A stretch of DNA of 20,147 nt from the IMG/VR virus record IMGVR_UViG_3300027659_000278, positions 1 to 20,147 of that record; one strand, given 5' to 3'. The translations under genes and the position numbers were made by a program. Below the pieces are notes generated by a model, which worked only from the letters and a program-made list of their open reading frames with translations, did not search any database and was not told where the DNA came from. Each line of letters begins with the position of its first letter. The first letter of the stretch is position 1. Source of the DNA: a virus. Shown here one piece after another: positions 8,202-15,506 of this stretch.

Positions 8202-9799
8202 TGCAATGGCGTAATCATGCAATATTGCAACCTCCGTCAGACGACGATATCTGTGCAATGGAACCAGATGAGCTTATGGACATCCATAAGGTTTATCACG
8301 AAGCTATTGATAACGCCGAAAGAGATCCGTACAGGTATGGATTCAGATTGCCGCATTGGCAAAAAGCAGAAGAGCAACTTTCGCAAGTCTCTGAGGTTCT
8401 GGCACTTGGCGGTAATCGCAGTGGAAAAACTGCCTGGGGTTCCTATTGCGTAGTCAAAGCTGCAATTGAAAATCCTAAGTCTGAGATCTTCTGCTTCTCA
8501 CAAACATCCGAGGTTAGCATACGCCAGCAACAAAGTGCAGTATGGAACTGGATTCCCAACGAGTTGCGTACTAAGCAAACATCAGCAAACGCATACATCT
8601 CGTACACTAAAAAGAACGGATTTACAGACAATTCGTTGATTTTCCCCAATGGTTCGCAGATCATTTTCAAGACGTACTCACAGTATCAGAATAATCCGAC
8701 GATCCTAGAAGGTGCTGAACTTGGCAGCAAAGACCCTAAATGGCACAATATTGGAGTATGGCTCGACGAATACTTATTAGGAAATGAGCTGATTGACACA
8801 CTTCGATTTCGACTTGCGACTAGAAATTCAAAGTTGCTACTTACTTTCACTCCGATTGACGGATGGACAGAAGTCATCAAGGAGTATCTAGACGGTGCTA
8901 CAACCATTGAGAACGTCAAAGCTGAGTTGCTAAACGACGAGATCGTTCCATACGTCCAACGCAGTAAGAAGCGCAATGCTAGCGTCCATTACTTCCACTC
9001 TAAGGATAACCCATTTGGTGGCTACGAGCGTATCAAGGAAACTTTGATGGGTAGGTCAAGGGAAGAAATACTTATCCGAGCATACGGAGTACCAGTAAAG
9101 TCTCATGCTACAAAGTTCCCCCGATTCAACAAGGAAGTCAATGTTGTCAAACCTCAAGAAATACCAACAACCAATGTCACAAGGTATCACATTATCGACC
9201 CCGCTGGTGCTAAAAACTGGTTTATGTGCTGGATTGCCGTTGACGAATCAAATACATACTGGGTATACCGTGAATGGCCTGGGGTTGACGTTGGTGACTG
9301 GGCTGAATGGCGTGGAGGCAAGTGGGTTGGTGGAGCTGGATCAAAGGGACAAGGATTTGGTATAAAAGACTACGTTGACACAATCCTAGAACTTGAAGAA
9401 GGCGAAGAGATATTTGAGCGACTCATCGACCCAAGACTTGGTGCTGCAAAATACCAAGCAGCAGATAGTTCATCGAGCATCATCGAAGATCTGAACGAGC
9501 AGGAGATTATTTGCATACCTGCACCTGGAATGGAAATTGATGATGGTCTACAAGCGTTGATCTCAAAAATGTCATGGGATACAACTAAACCCATAGATTC
9601 AGTAAATAGACCACATTTCTACGTCAGTTCTGACTGCGAGAACATTATACAAGCACTTTCCGAGTACACTGGCGAGGGTGGATTAAAGGAAGCGTGGAAA
9701 GATCCGATTGACGTATTGCGATATGCTGCTATTGCTGGTGTTGACCATGTTGATGAATCAAGGTCTTACTGCACAAGGCAAGGTTCTGGGGGATACTAA
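8201..9799 (+). CDS. terL: terminase large subunit (ATPase/nuclease)
   Basis: This is the packaging motor: an ATPase that pumps DNA through the portal and a nuclease that cuts concatemers. Residues 70-77 are Walker A (GGNRSGKT), 186-190 are Walker B (VWLDE), and LTFTPIDG (214-221) fits the coupling motif. The C-terminal RNase H-like nuclease is indicated by HIIDPAG (Asp333), RLIDPR (Asp410) and KDPIDVLRYA (Asp501 or Asp504). The length of 532 aa is normal. The ATG overlaps the terS stop by one base, so translation is probably coupled. No Shine-Dalgarno is visible. The gene lies downstream of the ejection module and upstream of the portal, so packaging genes are embedded among structural ones. 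Confidence 0.95.
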   Translation: MQWRNHAILQPPSDDDICAMEPDELMDIHKVYHEAIDNAERDPYRYGFRLPHWQKAEEQLSQVSEVLALGGNRSGKTAWGSYCVVKAAIENPKSEIFCFSQTSEVSIRQQQSAVWNWIPNELRTKQTSANAYISYTKKNGFTDNSLIFPNGSQIIFKTYSQYQNNPTILEGAELGSKDPKWHNIGVWLDEYLLGNELIDTLRFRLATRNSKLLLTFTPIDGWTEVIKEYLDGATTIENVKAELLNDEIVPYVQRSKKRNASVHYFHSKDNPFGGYERIKETLMGRSREEILIRAYGVPVKSHATKFPRFNKEVNVVKPQEIPTTNVTRYHIIDPAGAKNWFMCWIAVDESNTYWVYREWPGVDVGDWAEWRGGKWVGGAGSKGQGFGIKDYVDTILELEEGEEIFERLIDPRLGAAKYQAADSSSSIIEDLNEQEIICIPAPGMEIDDGLQALISKMSWDTTKPIDSVNRPHFYVSSDCENIIQALSEYTGEGGLKEAWKDPIDVLRYAAIAGVDHVDESRSYCTRQGSGGY

Positions 9800-9802
9800 T
9801 AC

Positions 9803-10087
9803 ATGAATACAAAACAAGCAAAGAAACGTGGACGACCATTTAAGGTGAAGGTATCAGAACCATTGCCAACAACTGAGGAAACAATCACATTGGATGACAA
9901 CTATGTTGGTTCATTCTTGGTTATTATGTTATGCCCTAATAAAAGCTGGGTAGGAGTGCGTATGGATGGAGAAAAGGTGTTTGTGAGGTGTCACGCAAAC
10001 CGATCAGATAAACTACTTGGCAAAACCATCAAAGTAGGTATCATCAAGTCACAAGACGCAGAAGATTTTTACGAACATATTTTATGA
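9803..10087 (+). CDS. small basic hypothetical protein with AT-hook-like core
   Basis: The 94-aa product begins with a basic stretch, KKRGRPFKVK; the RGRP at residues 9-12 is the core of an AT-hook, which binds the minor groove of A/T-rich DNA. The rest looks like a small beta-rich domain (SFLVIML, WVGVRMDGEKVFVRC, KTIKVGIIK), possibly OB- or SH3-like, ending EDFYEHIL. I do not recognise a named family. It starts three bases after terL, with a GGGGGA stretch upstream, and its stop overlaps the portal ATG (ATGA). Position between terminase and portal suggests an accessory role in packaging or head assembly, but that is inference; one short basic motif is weak evidence for DNA binding. Confidence 0.8.
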   Translation: MNTKQAKKRGRPFKVKVSEPLPTTEETITLDDNYVGSFLVIMLCPNKSWVGVRMDGEKVFVRCHANRSDKLLGKTIKVGIIKSQDAEDFYEHIL

Positions 10088-12150
10088 GCGACATGACCCA
10101 CGAAGACGAAGAAGCAATGATTTACGCCGAGGACGAGCCTAATATCAATGCTTTGACAGATGCTTATAACACTTGTTTGCTCAATCTTGAGGAATACTTT
10201 GAAATTTGCTTGCGTTCATACAATGATCGTCGCAACATATGGCCTGGGAAGACTGACGATCTACGGAAGAACGATAGCAATGCTTTCCCTTGGACGGGTG
10301 CTAGTGATACCGAGGTTAACATCGTTGGCGAGAGGATCAATGCTTTTGTAGCTATCCTAGACCAAGCACTACAACGATCCCACATTAAGGCTTTCCCGAC
10401 AAGTATGGCATCCATGTCCCGTGCTGGAATGGTTTCGAGCTTCCTTAAGTGGATGAGGTCTTCATACATACCTAATTTCCGTCAAGAAATGGAACTAGGT
10501 TCAAATTATCTGCTAGAGAAGGGGTTGATGGTATCTTACGTTGGCTGGAAACGAGAAAAAAGAACATACTTACAACAAGTATCCATACAAGAAATAGCGC
10601 AAGTCTCCCCTGATCTAGCGGAACTTATTAGTTCTGGCGTTGATGATACTATGGTTATGGATATGCTAGCTACGGCATTCCCTGACTTATCTAAGAAACG
10701 TGCGACAAGGGTTATCAAAGACCTGCGGAAAAAAGGCACAGCATCTGTGTCCATTCCTCGCACAACAGTAGATTGCCCAATGGTGCATTCTTGCGCCCCA
10801 GATGGCGAGGTGCTATTCCCAGCATACGTTACCGATCCACAAAGGTCGCCATATGTATTCTGGAGGACATTTCTTACCGCCCAAGAACTTGAGAAGAAGG
10901 TCACAAGTGATGGGTGGGACAAAGACTGGGTTGAAAACGCAATCTCCAACCTGCGCGGCAAAGACTCGATGTACCTCGATGGGGAGAAGATTAAGCAAAA
11001 TACGCGACTACCAATCACAGACGACAACGATCTAATCATGGTTGTGTACGCATACCAACGCTTGATCGACGAAGAGGACGGTAGTGAAGGTATTTACTGC
11101 ACCGTGTTCCACCCGATGACTGATGACTATGCAAAGCATGAGTTACTGAATGGTTATGACGATTATCCGTTTGTAGTGACTAGGTTGTCAAACGATCAGA
11201 AGCGGATGTACGACACACAGACGTTCTCAGACGTTCTAAGGGGCGCACAGATGCAAGTTAAGACAGAACGAGACTCTCGTATTGATCGTGCGTCAATGTC
11301 CACCTTGCCACCTTTAATGCACCCTGCTGGACGACCTCCTAGTGATTGGGGGCCAGGAGTCCGTGTACCTTATCGTCGCCTTGGTGAAATCGCTTGGGGG
11401 CCGATCCCGCCGAATGATAATAACTCAATGGAGATCGAGCTATCAATGACAAAGCAAGCGGATCGCGCTGTTGGTCTTGACCTTGACAATCCTATCTCAG
11501 CATCGAGGCAGCAGTTTTATGTTTCACGTTTTCTAGATCATGTTCGTGACGTTTTAACAATGTCATGGAAGCTCTACCAGCGTATGGGGCCAGATGAAGT
11601 ATTCTTCCAAGTTACAGGTAATCCTAACCCGCAGACCATGACGAAAGGGAGTCCCGATGAAAACTTCTCAATTGTGGTAAACTTTGACTCGCAATCAAGT
11701 GACTCAGAGACGGCATCCGAGCAACTAAAGAACATGGTATCACTAGTGCAAATGGACAAGAATGGTGTTATCGACATTAACAAACTTCTTGAGTTTGCAG
11801 CGGCAAGCATCAATCCAATCTTTGCTGACTATGTGTTACAACCAGTTGAAGAAGCACAGCAGAAGGTGGCTAAGAACGTCACTGATGATCTTGCTAAGAT
11901 CTTTGCTGGTATTGAGGTTCCTGCACAAGCCAACGGAGCGCAGATGGCAATGCAGATGATCCAATCGTATGTCCAGCAACCAGACATTGCACAACGCGCA
12001 CAATCTGACGAAGCATTTGGTCAACGTCTACAGAAGTACGCGAGCCAATATCAATTCCAGCTTCAACAAATGGAGAACGCTGAGATTGGTCGAATCGGAA
12101 CAGCTCCAGCACAAATGGGCGGTATGACAACTCAAGGAATGGAACAATAA
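10084..12150 (+). CDS. portal protein
   Basis: The 688-aa product has the hallmarks of a podovirus-type portal: an acidic N-terminus, then WPGKTDDLRKNDSNAFPW and TGASDTEVNIVGERI (residues ~54-85), a pattern I recognise from portals of uncultivated podoviruses; a central region with DYPFVVTRLSNDQKRMYDTQ and a proline-rich YRRLGEIAWGPIPPNDNN clip/wing-like section; and a Q/A-rich helical C-terminus (QKVAKNVTDDLAK, then MAMQMIQSYVQQ). Twelve copies form the ring at one capsid vertex through which DNA enters and leaves and onto which the adaptor assembles. Its length fits large portals with a long C-terminal barrel or crown. The ATG overlaps the previous stop. Confidence 0.9.
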   Translation: MSDMTHEDEEAMIYAEDEPNINALTDAYNTCLLNLEEYFEICLRSYNDRRNIWPGKTDDLRKNDSNAFPWTGASDTEVNIVGERINAFVAILDQALQRSHIKAFPTSMASMSRAGMVSSFLKWMRSSYIPNFRQEMELGSNYLLEKGLMVSYVGWKREKRTYLQQVSIQEIAQVSPDLAELISSGVDDTMVMDMLATAFPDLSKKRATRVIKDLRKKGTASVSIPRTTVDCPMVHSCAPDGEVLFPAYVTDPQRSPYVFWRTFLTAQELEKKVTSDGWDKDWVENAISNLRGKDSMYLDGEKIKQNTRLPITDDNDLIMVVYAYQRLIDEEDGSEGIYCTVFHPMTDDYAKHELLNGYDDYPFVVTRLSNDQKRMYDTQTFSDVLRGAQMQVKTERDSRIDRASMSTLPPLMHPAGRPPSDWGPGVRVPYRRLGEIAWGPIPPNDNNSMEIELSMTKQADRAVGLDLDNPISASRQQFYVSRFLDHVRDVLTMSWKLYQRMGPDEVFFQVTGNPNPQTMTKGSPDENFSIVVNFDSQSSDSETASEQLKNMVSLVQMDKNGVIDINKLLEFAAASINPIFADYVLQPVEEAQQKVAKNVTDDLAKIFAGIEVPAQANGAQMAMQMIQSYVQQPDIAQRAQSDEAFGQRLQKYASQYQFQLQQMENAEIGRIGTAPAQMGGMTTQGMEQ

Positions 12151-12157
12151 TAATCTT

Positions 12158-12256
12158 ATGAAACAAACGCTATCAAAGGAGACTGGCGTAGCGACAAAAA
12201 CTCACCAAATAACCTGTCACGCCGCAAATGGAAGTGTAGCGGAAGCAAATCAATGA
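12158..12256 (+). CDS. small ORF, probably frame-disrupted (32 aa as read)
   Basis: As read, ATG 12158 to TGA 12256 encodes 32 residues starting MKQTLSKETGV. The neighbouring frame is more protein-like from about 12176 on: it gives GDWRSDKNSPNNLSRRKW and ends KSMK with TAA at 12259-12261, one base before the next ATG, matching the tight packing seen elsewhere. Adding one A to the AAA at about 12174-12176 joins MKQTLSK to that frame and yields a basic 35-aa peptide. I infer a small phage protein gene with a one-base disruption, real or from base-calling. The function is unknown, and either frame might simply be noncoding. Confidence 0.35.
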   Translation: MKQTLSKETGVATKTHQITCHAANGSVAEANQ

Positions 12257-12262
12257 AATAAT

Positions 12263-12466
12263 ATGACACCAATACCGAAACCAACATTACAGCAGGCAAT
12301 CGACGGCATTAGTGACCGTGACGAGTTCAAAGTAATTGTAACATTCATCCGCGAGGAGCGTGAAAAGTTCTTTGGTGATCTTAGGTCAGCAGAATCATCT
12401 AATGACGTTATGAAGATTGCTGGTTCAATTGCAGCACTTGATGAACTGCTTTCAGTCTTGTCTTGA
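12263..12466 (+). CDS. small helical hypothetical protein, 67 aa
   Basis: The 67-residue product is predicted to be almost entirely helical: LQQAIDGISDRDEFKVIV, then TFIREEREKFFGDLRSAE, then a final helix IAGSIAALDELLSVLS. Short proteins with this pattern (charged middle, leucine-rich end with LDEL) occur between portal and scaffold genes in related phages, in my recollection, without a defined function. It has no signal peptide or membrane segment and no clear Shine-Dalgarno. Its stop codon lies within the -35 box of a candidate promoter (12463-12489), so it is probably the last gene of the packaging transcription unit. Confidence 0.75.
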   Translation: MTPIPKPTLQQAIDGISDRDEFKVIVTFIREEREKFFGDLRSAESSNDVMKIAGSIAALDELLSVLS

Positions 12467-12489
12467 CATCATCGTAATCATGTTATAAC
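12463..12489 (+). promoter_or_regulatory. candidate sigma70-like promoter (extended -10)
   Basis: A perfect TTGACA (12463-12468) is followed after 15 bases by TATAAC (12484-12489), preceded by TG at 12481-12482, giving an extended -10. The spacer is at the short end of the accepted range. It sits in the only sizeable intergenic gap and would start transcription near 12496, shortly before a terminator. Confidence 0.45.
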
Positions 12490-12495
12490 AAAGTC

Positions 12496-12568
12496 ATGCA
12501 CGGTTGTTTGTGCGTTTCATTGTTGTTGTGTTTAAAGCCTCCAAGCGTAAAAACTTGGAGGCTTTTTT
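12496..12568 (+). ncRNA. candidate short RNA (two hairpins, ~73 nt)
   Basis: Between the candidate promoter and the intrinsic terminator lies a ~73-base segment with a 5' hairpin, ATGCAC (12496-12501) with GTGCGT (12510-12515), a T/G-rich linker, and the terminator hairpin. No ORF of any size fits. The arrangement is that of a small RNA gene, but it could also be a leader that ends most transcripts before the scaffold and capsid genes. The start point is inferred only from promoter geometry. Confidence 0.3.
12534..12568 (+). terminator. strong intrinsic terminator
   Basis: AAAGCCTCCAAG (12534-12545) pairs perfectly with CTTGGAGGCTTT (12554-12565) around an 8-base A-rich loop, and six T residues run from 12563 to 12568. 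It separates the packaging/portal genes from the scaffold/capsid genes. Confidence 0.9.
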
Positions 12569-12663
12569 ACGTCTATATCTATACATTGCTAAACTACTTG
12601 ACATACTAATGATTTAATGATTGACTTCGTGCATCGCCAACGCAAGGCGTAAAACTAGCGTTT
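12569..12663 (+). promoter_or_regulatory. leader of scaffold-capsid genes, promoter not resolved
   Basis: This 95-base stretch must contain any promoter of the capsid unit if the upstream terminator is efficient. A TTGACA occurs at 12598-12603, but no convincing -10 lies 15-19 bases downstream. AACGC (from about 12639) and GCGTT (just before the ATG) form a short 5-bp inverted repeat that could fold over the scaffold start. I see no Shine-Dalgarno next to ATG 12664. Confidence 0.3.
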
Positions 12664-13713
12664 ATGACTAATAGCACCAATCAAGCCACCGCTGAGGCCA
12701 CACAATCAGTGTCAGATAACATCTCATTTGAAGAGCTTGTAGCTCGTAGAATCGGGAAAGAAGTTGCACCAGAGACGGAAGAAGAGTCCGAGGAGGAAGC
12801 AGTAGATACTGATGACGCTGAACTTGCCAGTCTAGAAGACGGAGATGACGCAGAGGAATCCACTGAAGAATCTGATGACGAATCGGAAGAAACTCCAGAG
12901 GAGCATGAAGAAATAGACCTGCTAAGTCTCTCTACAGAGCAGATTCAAGAACTTGCCAAAAAAGGTAAAAGCCGACTACTTCAACGAATTGGAGAGCTTA
13001 CCGCCCAAAAGCGGAGCCTAGAGGAAAAACTTGCTGCTCAACCCCTGCCAGCACCGCTTGCAAATGGTGACAGAATGCCAGACGACATCCAAGCAATTGG
13101 AGATCTAGTGGCACTAAAATCATTCCATGAGGAGATGGCAAGGACGTTGGAGATGACGGATGACATTCTTGACGAACACCAAGATTATGCTGATGACGAT
13201 ATTATCGTTGTTGGTGACAAGGAGTTCCCCAAGTCTAAAATCCGTCTAGCTAACCGAAATTCCAAAAAGGCAATTACCAAGTACATCCCTGCCAGACAGC
13301 AGGAGATTGCAAAGATTGCTGAGTACGGAGTGATGGAACAGCAATACTTAGCAGCAGCACAAAAAGAAGTCCCAGACATTACGGATGAAACGTCCGATAT
13401 TGGAAAGAACTACAAAGCACTAATTTCTGACCCGCTAATTTCTAAAATCAAACGAGACATCCCAGAAATTGGGATACAAATAGAATACATCCTTGCACAC
13501 GCATCAAAGTCTATCTTTGGAGGTAAAGCAAAATCTATACAAACTGGAGCTGGGAATAAGTTGAAGGTGTCGCCACCCGCTTCCCCAGTTGGTTCTGGTT
13601 CGTTAAAGATTAACTCTAGCTCAAAGACAAAGACAAAAGATGCGTACAACAAGTTTGAATCAACAGGATCTGTTGAAGATTGGGTTGCTTCCAGAATTGC
13701 TAGAATGAAATAA
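12664..13713 (+). CDS. scaffolding protein
   Basis: The 349-aa product is highly acidic early (residues ~37-96 are mostly Glu/Asp), then helical with a coiled-coil-like section (SRLLQRIGELTAQKRSLEEK, about 103-122), and ends in a Ser/Lys-rich linker and a short amphipathic helix, EDWVASRIARMK. This composition and the position immediately before the capsid gene are typical of scaffolding proteins, which guide capsid assembly and then leave or are degraded. In P22-like phages a C-terminal basic helix binds coat protein. Here the end motif SVEDWVASRI (336-345) resembles SFEELVARRI near the N-terminus (21-30). No protease motif is visible, so it is probably not a protease-scaffold fusion. Confidence 0.85.
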   Translation: MTNSTNQATAEATQSVSDNISFEELVARRIGKEVAPETEEESEEEAVDTDDAELASLEDGDDAEESTEESDDESEETPEEHEEIDLLSLSTEQIQELAKKGKSRLLQRIGELTAQKRSLEEKLAAQPLPAPLANGDRMPDDIQAIGDLVALKSFHEEMARTLEMTDDILDEHQDYADDDIIVVGDKEFPKSKIRLANRNSKKAITKYIPARQQEIAKIAEYGVMEQQYLAAAQKEVPDITDETSDIGKNYKALISDPLISKIKRDIPEIGIQIEYILAHASKSIFGGKAKSIQTGAGNKLKVSPPASPVGSGSLKINSSSKTKTKDAYNKFESTGSVEDWVASRIARMK

Positions 13714-13730
13714 TTTACAGAAATAATATT

Positions 13731-14720
13731 ATGCCTATCTCAAATACATATTCCCCGAATGCCCCAACGGGCAAAACTAGTACTGGTTCCGCAGTATCGA
13801 ACCGTGAGGATCTCAGCAACGAGTTGAACTTGCTTGCACCAGAAGAAACCCCAATCCTTAGTCTTTGCTCGAAAGGTAAAGCTACCGCTACTTTTAGCGA
13901 ATGGACTGTGGACTCGCTTGCTGCTCCAGTTACAACTGGTATCTCTGAAGGTTCCGATGTGACCTCGTTTAGCGACAAGTTTGCTGATCGCGCTCGCCTT
14001 GGTAACTACGTTCAATTGATGCGCCGTGACTATCTTGTTTCCAACTTGCAACAAGCCGTTACCTCCGTTGGACCTGCAAACGTAGCCCAGGCGGAAGCTA
14101 AATCGATGCGTGAAATCAAACGTGACATCGAGGCAACGATTGCTTCTGCTAACGAAATGACCGTTGAAAACGGTGCTGGCACTCCTTACGGCATGCGCGG
14201 TCTTGGCAAGTGGATTCAAGTAGCTGCTCAAGCCACTAACCCAGTTCCAGAAGCATACCGCACTCCTACTAGTTCGATCTTAACTGCTACTCTTACAGAA
14301 ACCACCTTTAATGGTATGATTGGCTCTATCTTCTCCAAGAACGGAGAAATGAACAGCTTAACGCTTGTTGCTAACACCGCTCTTCGTACACTTGTTAGTA
14401 ATTTTAATCGCAGTCTTGCAGCTACAAATGGTACTTATACCGTTAACCAAGATGCAACCTCAAAAACTATTACCTTGTCTGTCAATATGTATGATTCTGA
14501 CTTTGGTATGGTGAAAATCCTAAACGGTAATCCATCGTGTATGCCTAGCACAACTAATATTGGTTACGTCCTTAACCCTAAGTATCTTGCTTTTAATACC
14601 TTGATCCCAATGGGTGCAACCCGTCTTGAGAACCAAGGTGGTGGCGAGCGTGGATTTGTTGACGTAGCAGGAACCCTGTGCGTTAAGCATCCACAAGCAC
14701 ACGGTAAAATCGCTTACTAA
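13731..14720 (+). CDS. major capsid protein (SU10/DUF5309-like)
   Basis: The 329-aa product matches the pattern of the SU10/DUF5309 family of HK97-fold capsid proteins: EDLSNELNLLAPEETPILSL (residues ~26-45), a KGKATATFSEWTVDSL strand (~48-63), GISEGSDV, an ARLGNYVQLMRRDYLVS segment (~88-104) and a helix AEAKSMREIKRDIEATIASA (~121-140). The C-terminus holds the remaining axial-domain strands and MGATRLENQGGGERGF. Several hundred copies form the shell. It follows the scaffold by 17 bases and precedes a likely decoration protein. The family name is from memory of the motif pattern; the capsid role is well supported by position and neighbours. Confidence 0.9.
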   Translation: MPISNTYSPNAPTGKTSTGSAVSNREDLSNELNLLAPEETPILSLCSKGKATATFSEWTVDSLAAPVTTGISEGSDVTSFSDKFADRARLGNYVQLMRRDYLVSNLQQAVTSVGPANVAQAEAKSMREIKRDIEATIASANEMTVENGAGTPYGMRGLGKWIQVAAQATNPVPEAYRTPTSSILTATLTETTFNGMIGSIFSKNGEMNSLTLVANTALRTLVSNFNRSLAATNGTYTVNQDATSKTITLSVNMYDSDFGMVKILNGNPSCMPSTTNIGYVLNPKYLAFNTLIPMGATRLENQGGGERGFVDVAGTLCVKHPQAHGKIAY

Positions 14721-14730
14721 TCCTAACTAA

Positions 14731-14736
14731 AAAGGA
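14731..14736 (+). promoter_or_regulatory. strong Shine-Dalgarno of the decoration gene
   Basis: AAAGGA ends 7 bases before ATG 14744. It stands out in a genome where most starts lack such a site, and fits high-level synthesis of the protein that follows. Confidence 0.6.
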
Positions 14737-14743
14737 AATAAAT

Positions 14744-15178
14744 ATGAAAGTTACAATTCAAGAATCGTTTAACGGTTTCACCGACATCTACAAACTGACT
14801 GCCGCTGAAATCACATCGCTTACCACTGGTCTGCAACGCACCATTGCTGTCATTCCTCCTGGCGGGGTGGTGACTGCTTGTGCGGTGTATGAGAACGTGG
14901 ACTTCGCGGGAACATCGACTAACCTCACTCTGGACGTTGGCACTACTGCTGGCGACCCAGACGAGATGATCGACGCTCTCGACCTCGACGGACTGACCAA
15001 AGCTGCCTTCAACACTGGAGACGTTCTTATCAATACCGCCGCTGGTTATGTTATCAACAACACGGCATCCGCTGTGCCAATCTTGATTGAGCCTAACTTC
15101 ACTGGAACAGTGACAGCTGGCGAGTGGTGGATTGGAATTCGCATCATGGATCTTGGACTTCTTGCGTCCAACGCCTAA
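14744..15178 (+). CDS. probable head decoration / minor capsid protein
   Basis: The 144-aa product is rich in beta-prone residues, Thr, Ala and Gly and ends in NNTASAVPILIEPNFTGTVT then AGEWWIGIRIMD, a strand-turn pattern I associate with small proteins encoded right after capsid genes in related phages. The middle has LTLDVGTTAGDPDEMIDALD. There is no signal peptide or membrane segment. It follows the capsid gene by 23 bases, has the clearest Shine-Dalgarno in the window and is followed by an intrinsic terminator, all consistent with an abundant virion protein. Decoration (cement) function is inferred from position, size and expression signals, not from a recognised domain. Confidence 0.85.
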   Translation: MKVTIQESFNGFTDIYKLTAAEITSLTTGLQRTIAVIPPGGVVTACAVYENVDFAGTSTNLTLDVGTTAGDPDEMIDALDLDGLTKAAFNTGDVLINTAAGYVINNTASAVPILIEPNFTGTVTAGEWWIGIRIMDLGLLASNA

Positions 15179-15188
15179 ACCCAAAACT

Positions 15189-15226
15189 GGGGAGGGAGGG
15201 TAAAATCTCCCTCTCCTTTATTTTTT
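15189..15226 (+). terminator. intrinsic terminator after the capsid genes
   Basis: GGGGAGGGAG (15189-15198) pairs with CTCCCTCTCC (15207-15216), 10 bp with one G-U, around an 8-base loop, and is followed by TTTATTTTTT up to 15226. The next gene's ATG begins at 15227, immediately after the T-tract. Confidence 0.85.
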
Positions 15227-15505
15227 ATGTTTGAAAGCGAAGCACTTACTTCAGCACTCGTTAAGGAACTTTGTTCTGGACGGATGCTAAAGGAAACAAT
15301 GCAAAAAACGCGTGAACAAGCAGCATCTGCTGAAGCACGTTCCATGAAAGATGCTAAATCCATGCTTGGTAGTCCAATCGGAGCTATCCCACAGCATGAA
15401 TACTTTTTGTTAGCGAATAAGTACGGAAAAGAATGCTGGGATGACCGAGGCTTTGTCCGTGACTTTTTTAAATCACAAACACACTTGAGAGCGGGACATA
15501 TTTAA
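15227..15505 (+). CDS. hypothetical protein, 92 aa, downstream of terminator
   Basis: The 92-aa product has a charged helical N-terminal half (MLKETMQKTREQAASAEA, RSMKDAK) and a conserved-looking C-terminal half, HEYFLLANKYGKECWDD then RGFVRDFFKSQTHLRAGHI. I have an impression of this end from small phage proteins near head-completion genes but cannot name a function. The first ATG (15227) lies directly after the terminator T-tract and has no Shine-Dalgarno; a later in-frame ATG at 15284 would leave 73 residues and keep the conserved half. Its stop is one base before the next gene. It must be expressed by readthrough of the terminator or by an unseen promoter. Confidence 0.78.
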   Translation: MFESEALTSALVKELCSGRMLKETMQKTREQAASAEARSMKDAKSMLGSPIGAIPQHEYFLLANKYGKECWDDRGFVRDFFKSQTHLRAGHI

Positions 15506-15506
15506 T

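Noticed and set aside
10536-11039. 167-aa open frame on the minus strand inside the portal gene
   Set aside because: It lies wholly opposite a well-supported portal gene, its product has no recognisable domain, and its serine/arginine-rich composition is typical of antisense readings.
12598-12603. TTGACA as the -35 of a capsid-operon promoter
   Set aside because: No acceptable -10 at 15-19 bases downstream; TTTAAT at 12613 is only 9 bases away. Kept only as an unresolved leader.
13740-14231. 163-aa open frame on the minus strand inside the capsid gene
   Set aside because: Fully antisense to the major capsid gene, no motif, no promoter seen; a shadow of codon bias.
14723-15184. 153-aa open frame on the minus strand opposite the decoration gene
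   Set aside because: Coextensive with a tightly placed plus-strand gene that has a strong Shine-Dalgarno; product shows no domain.
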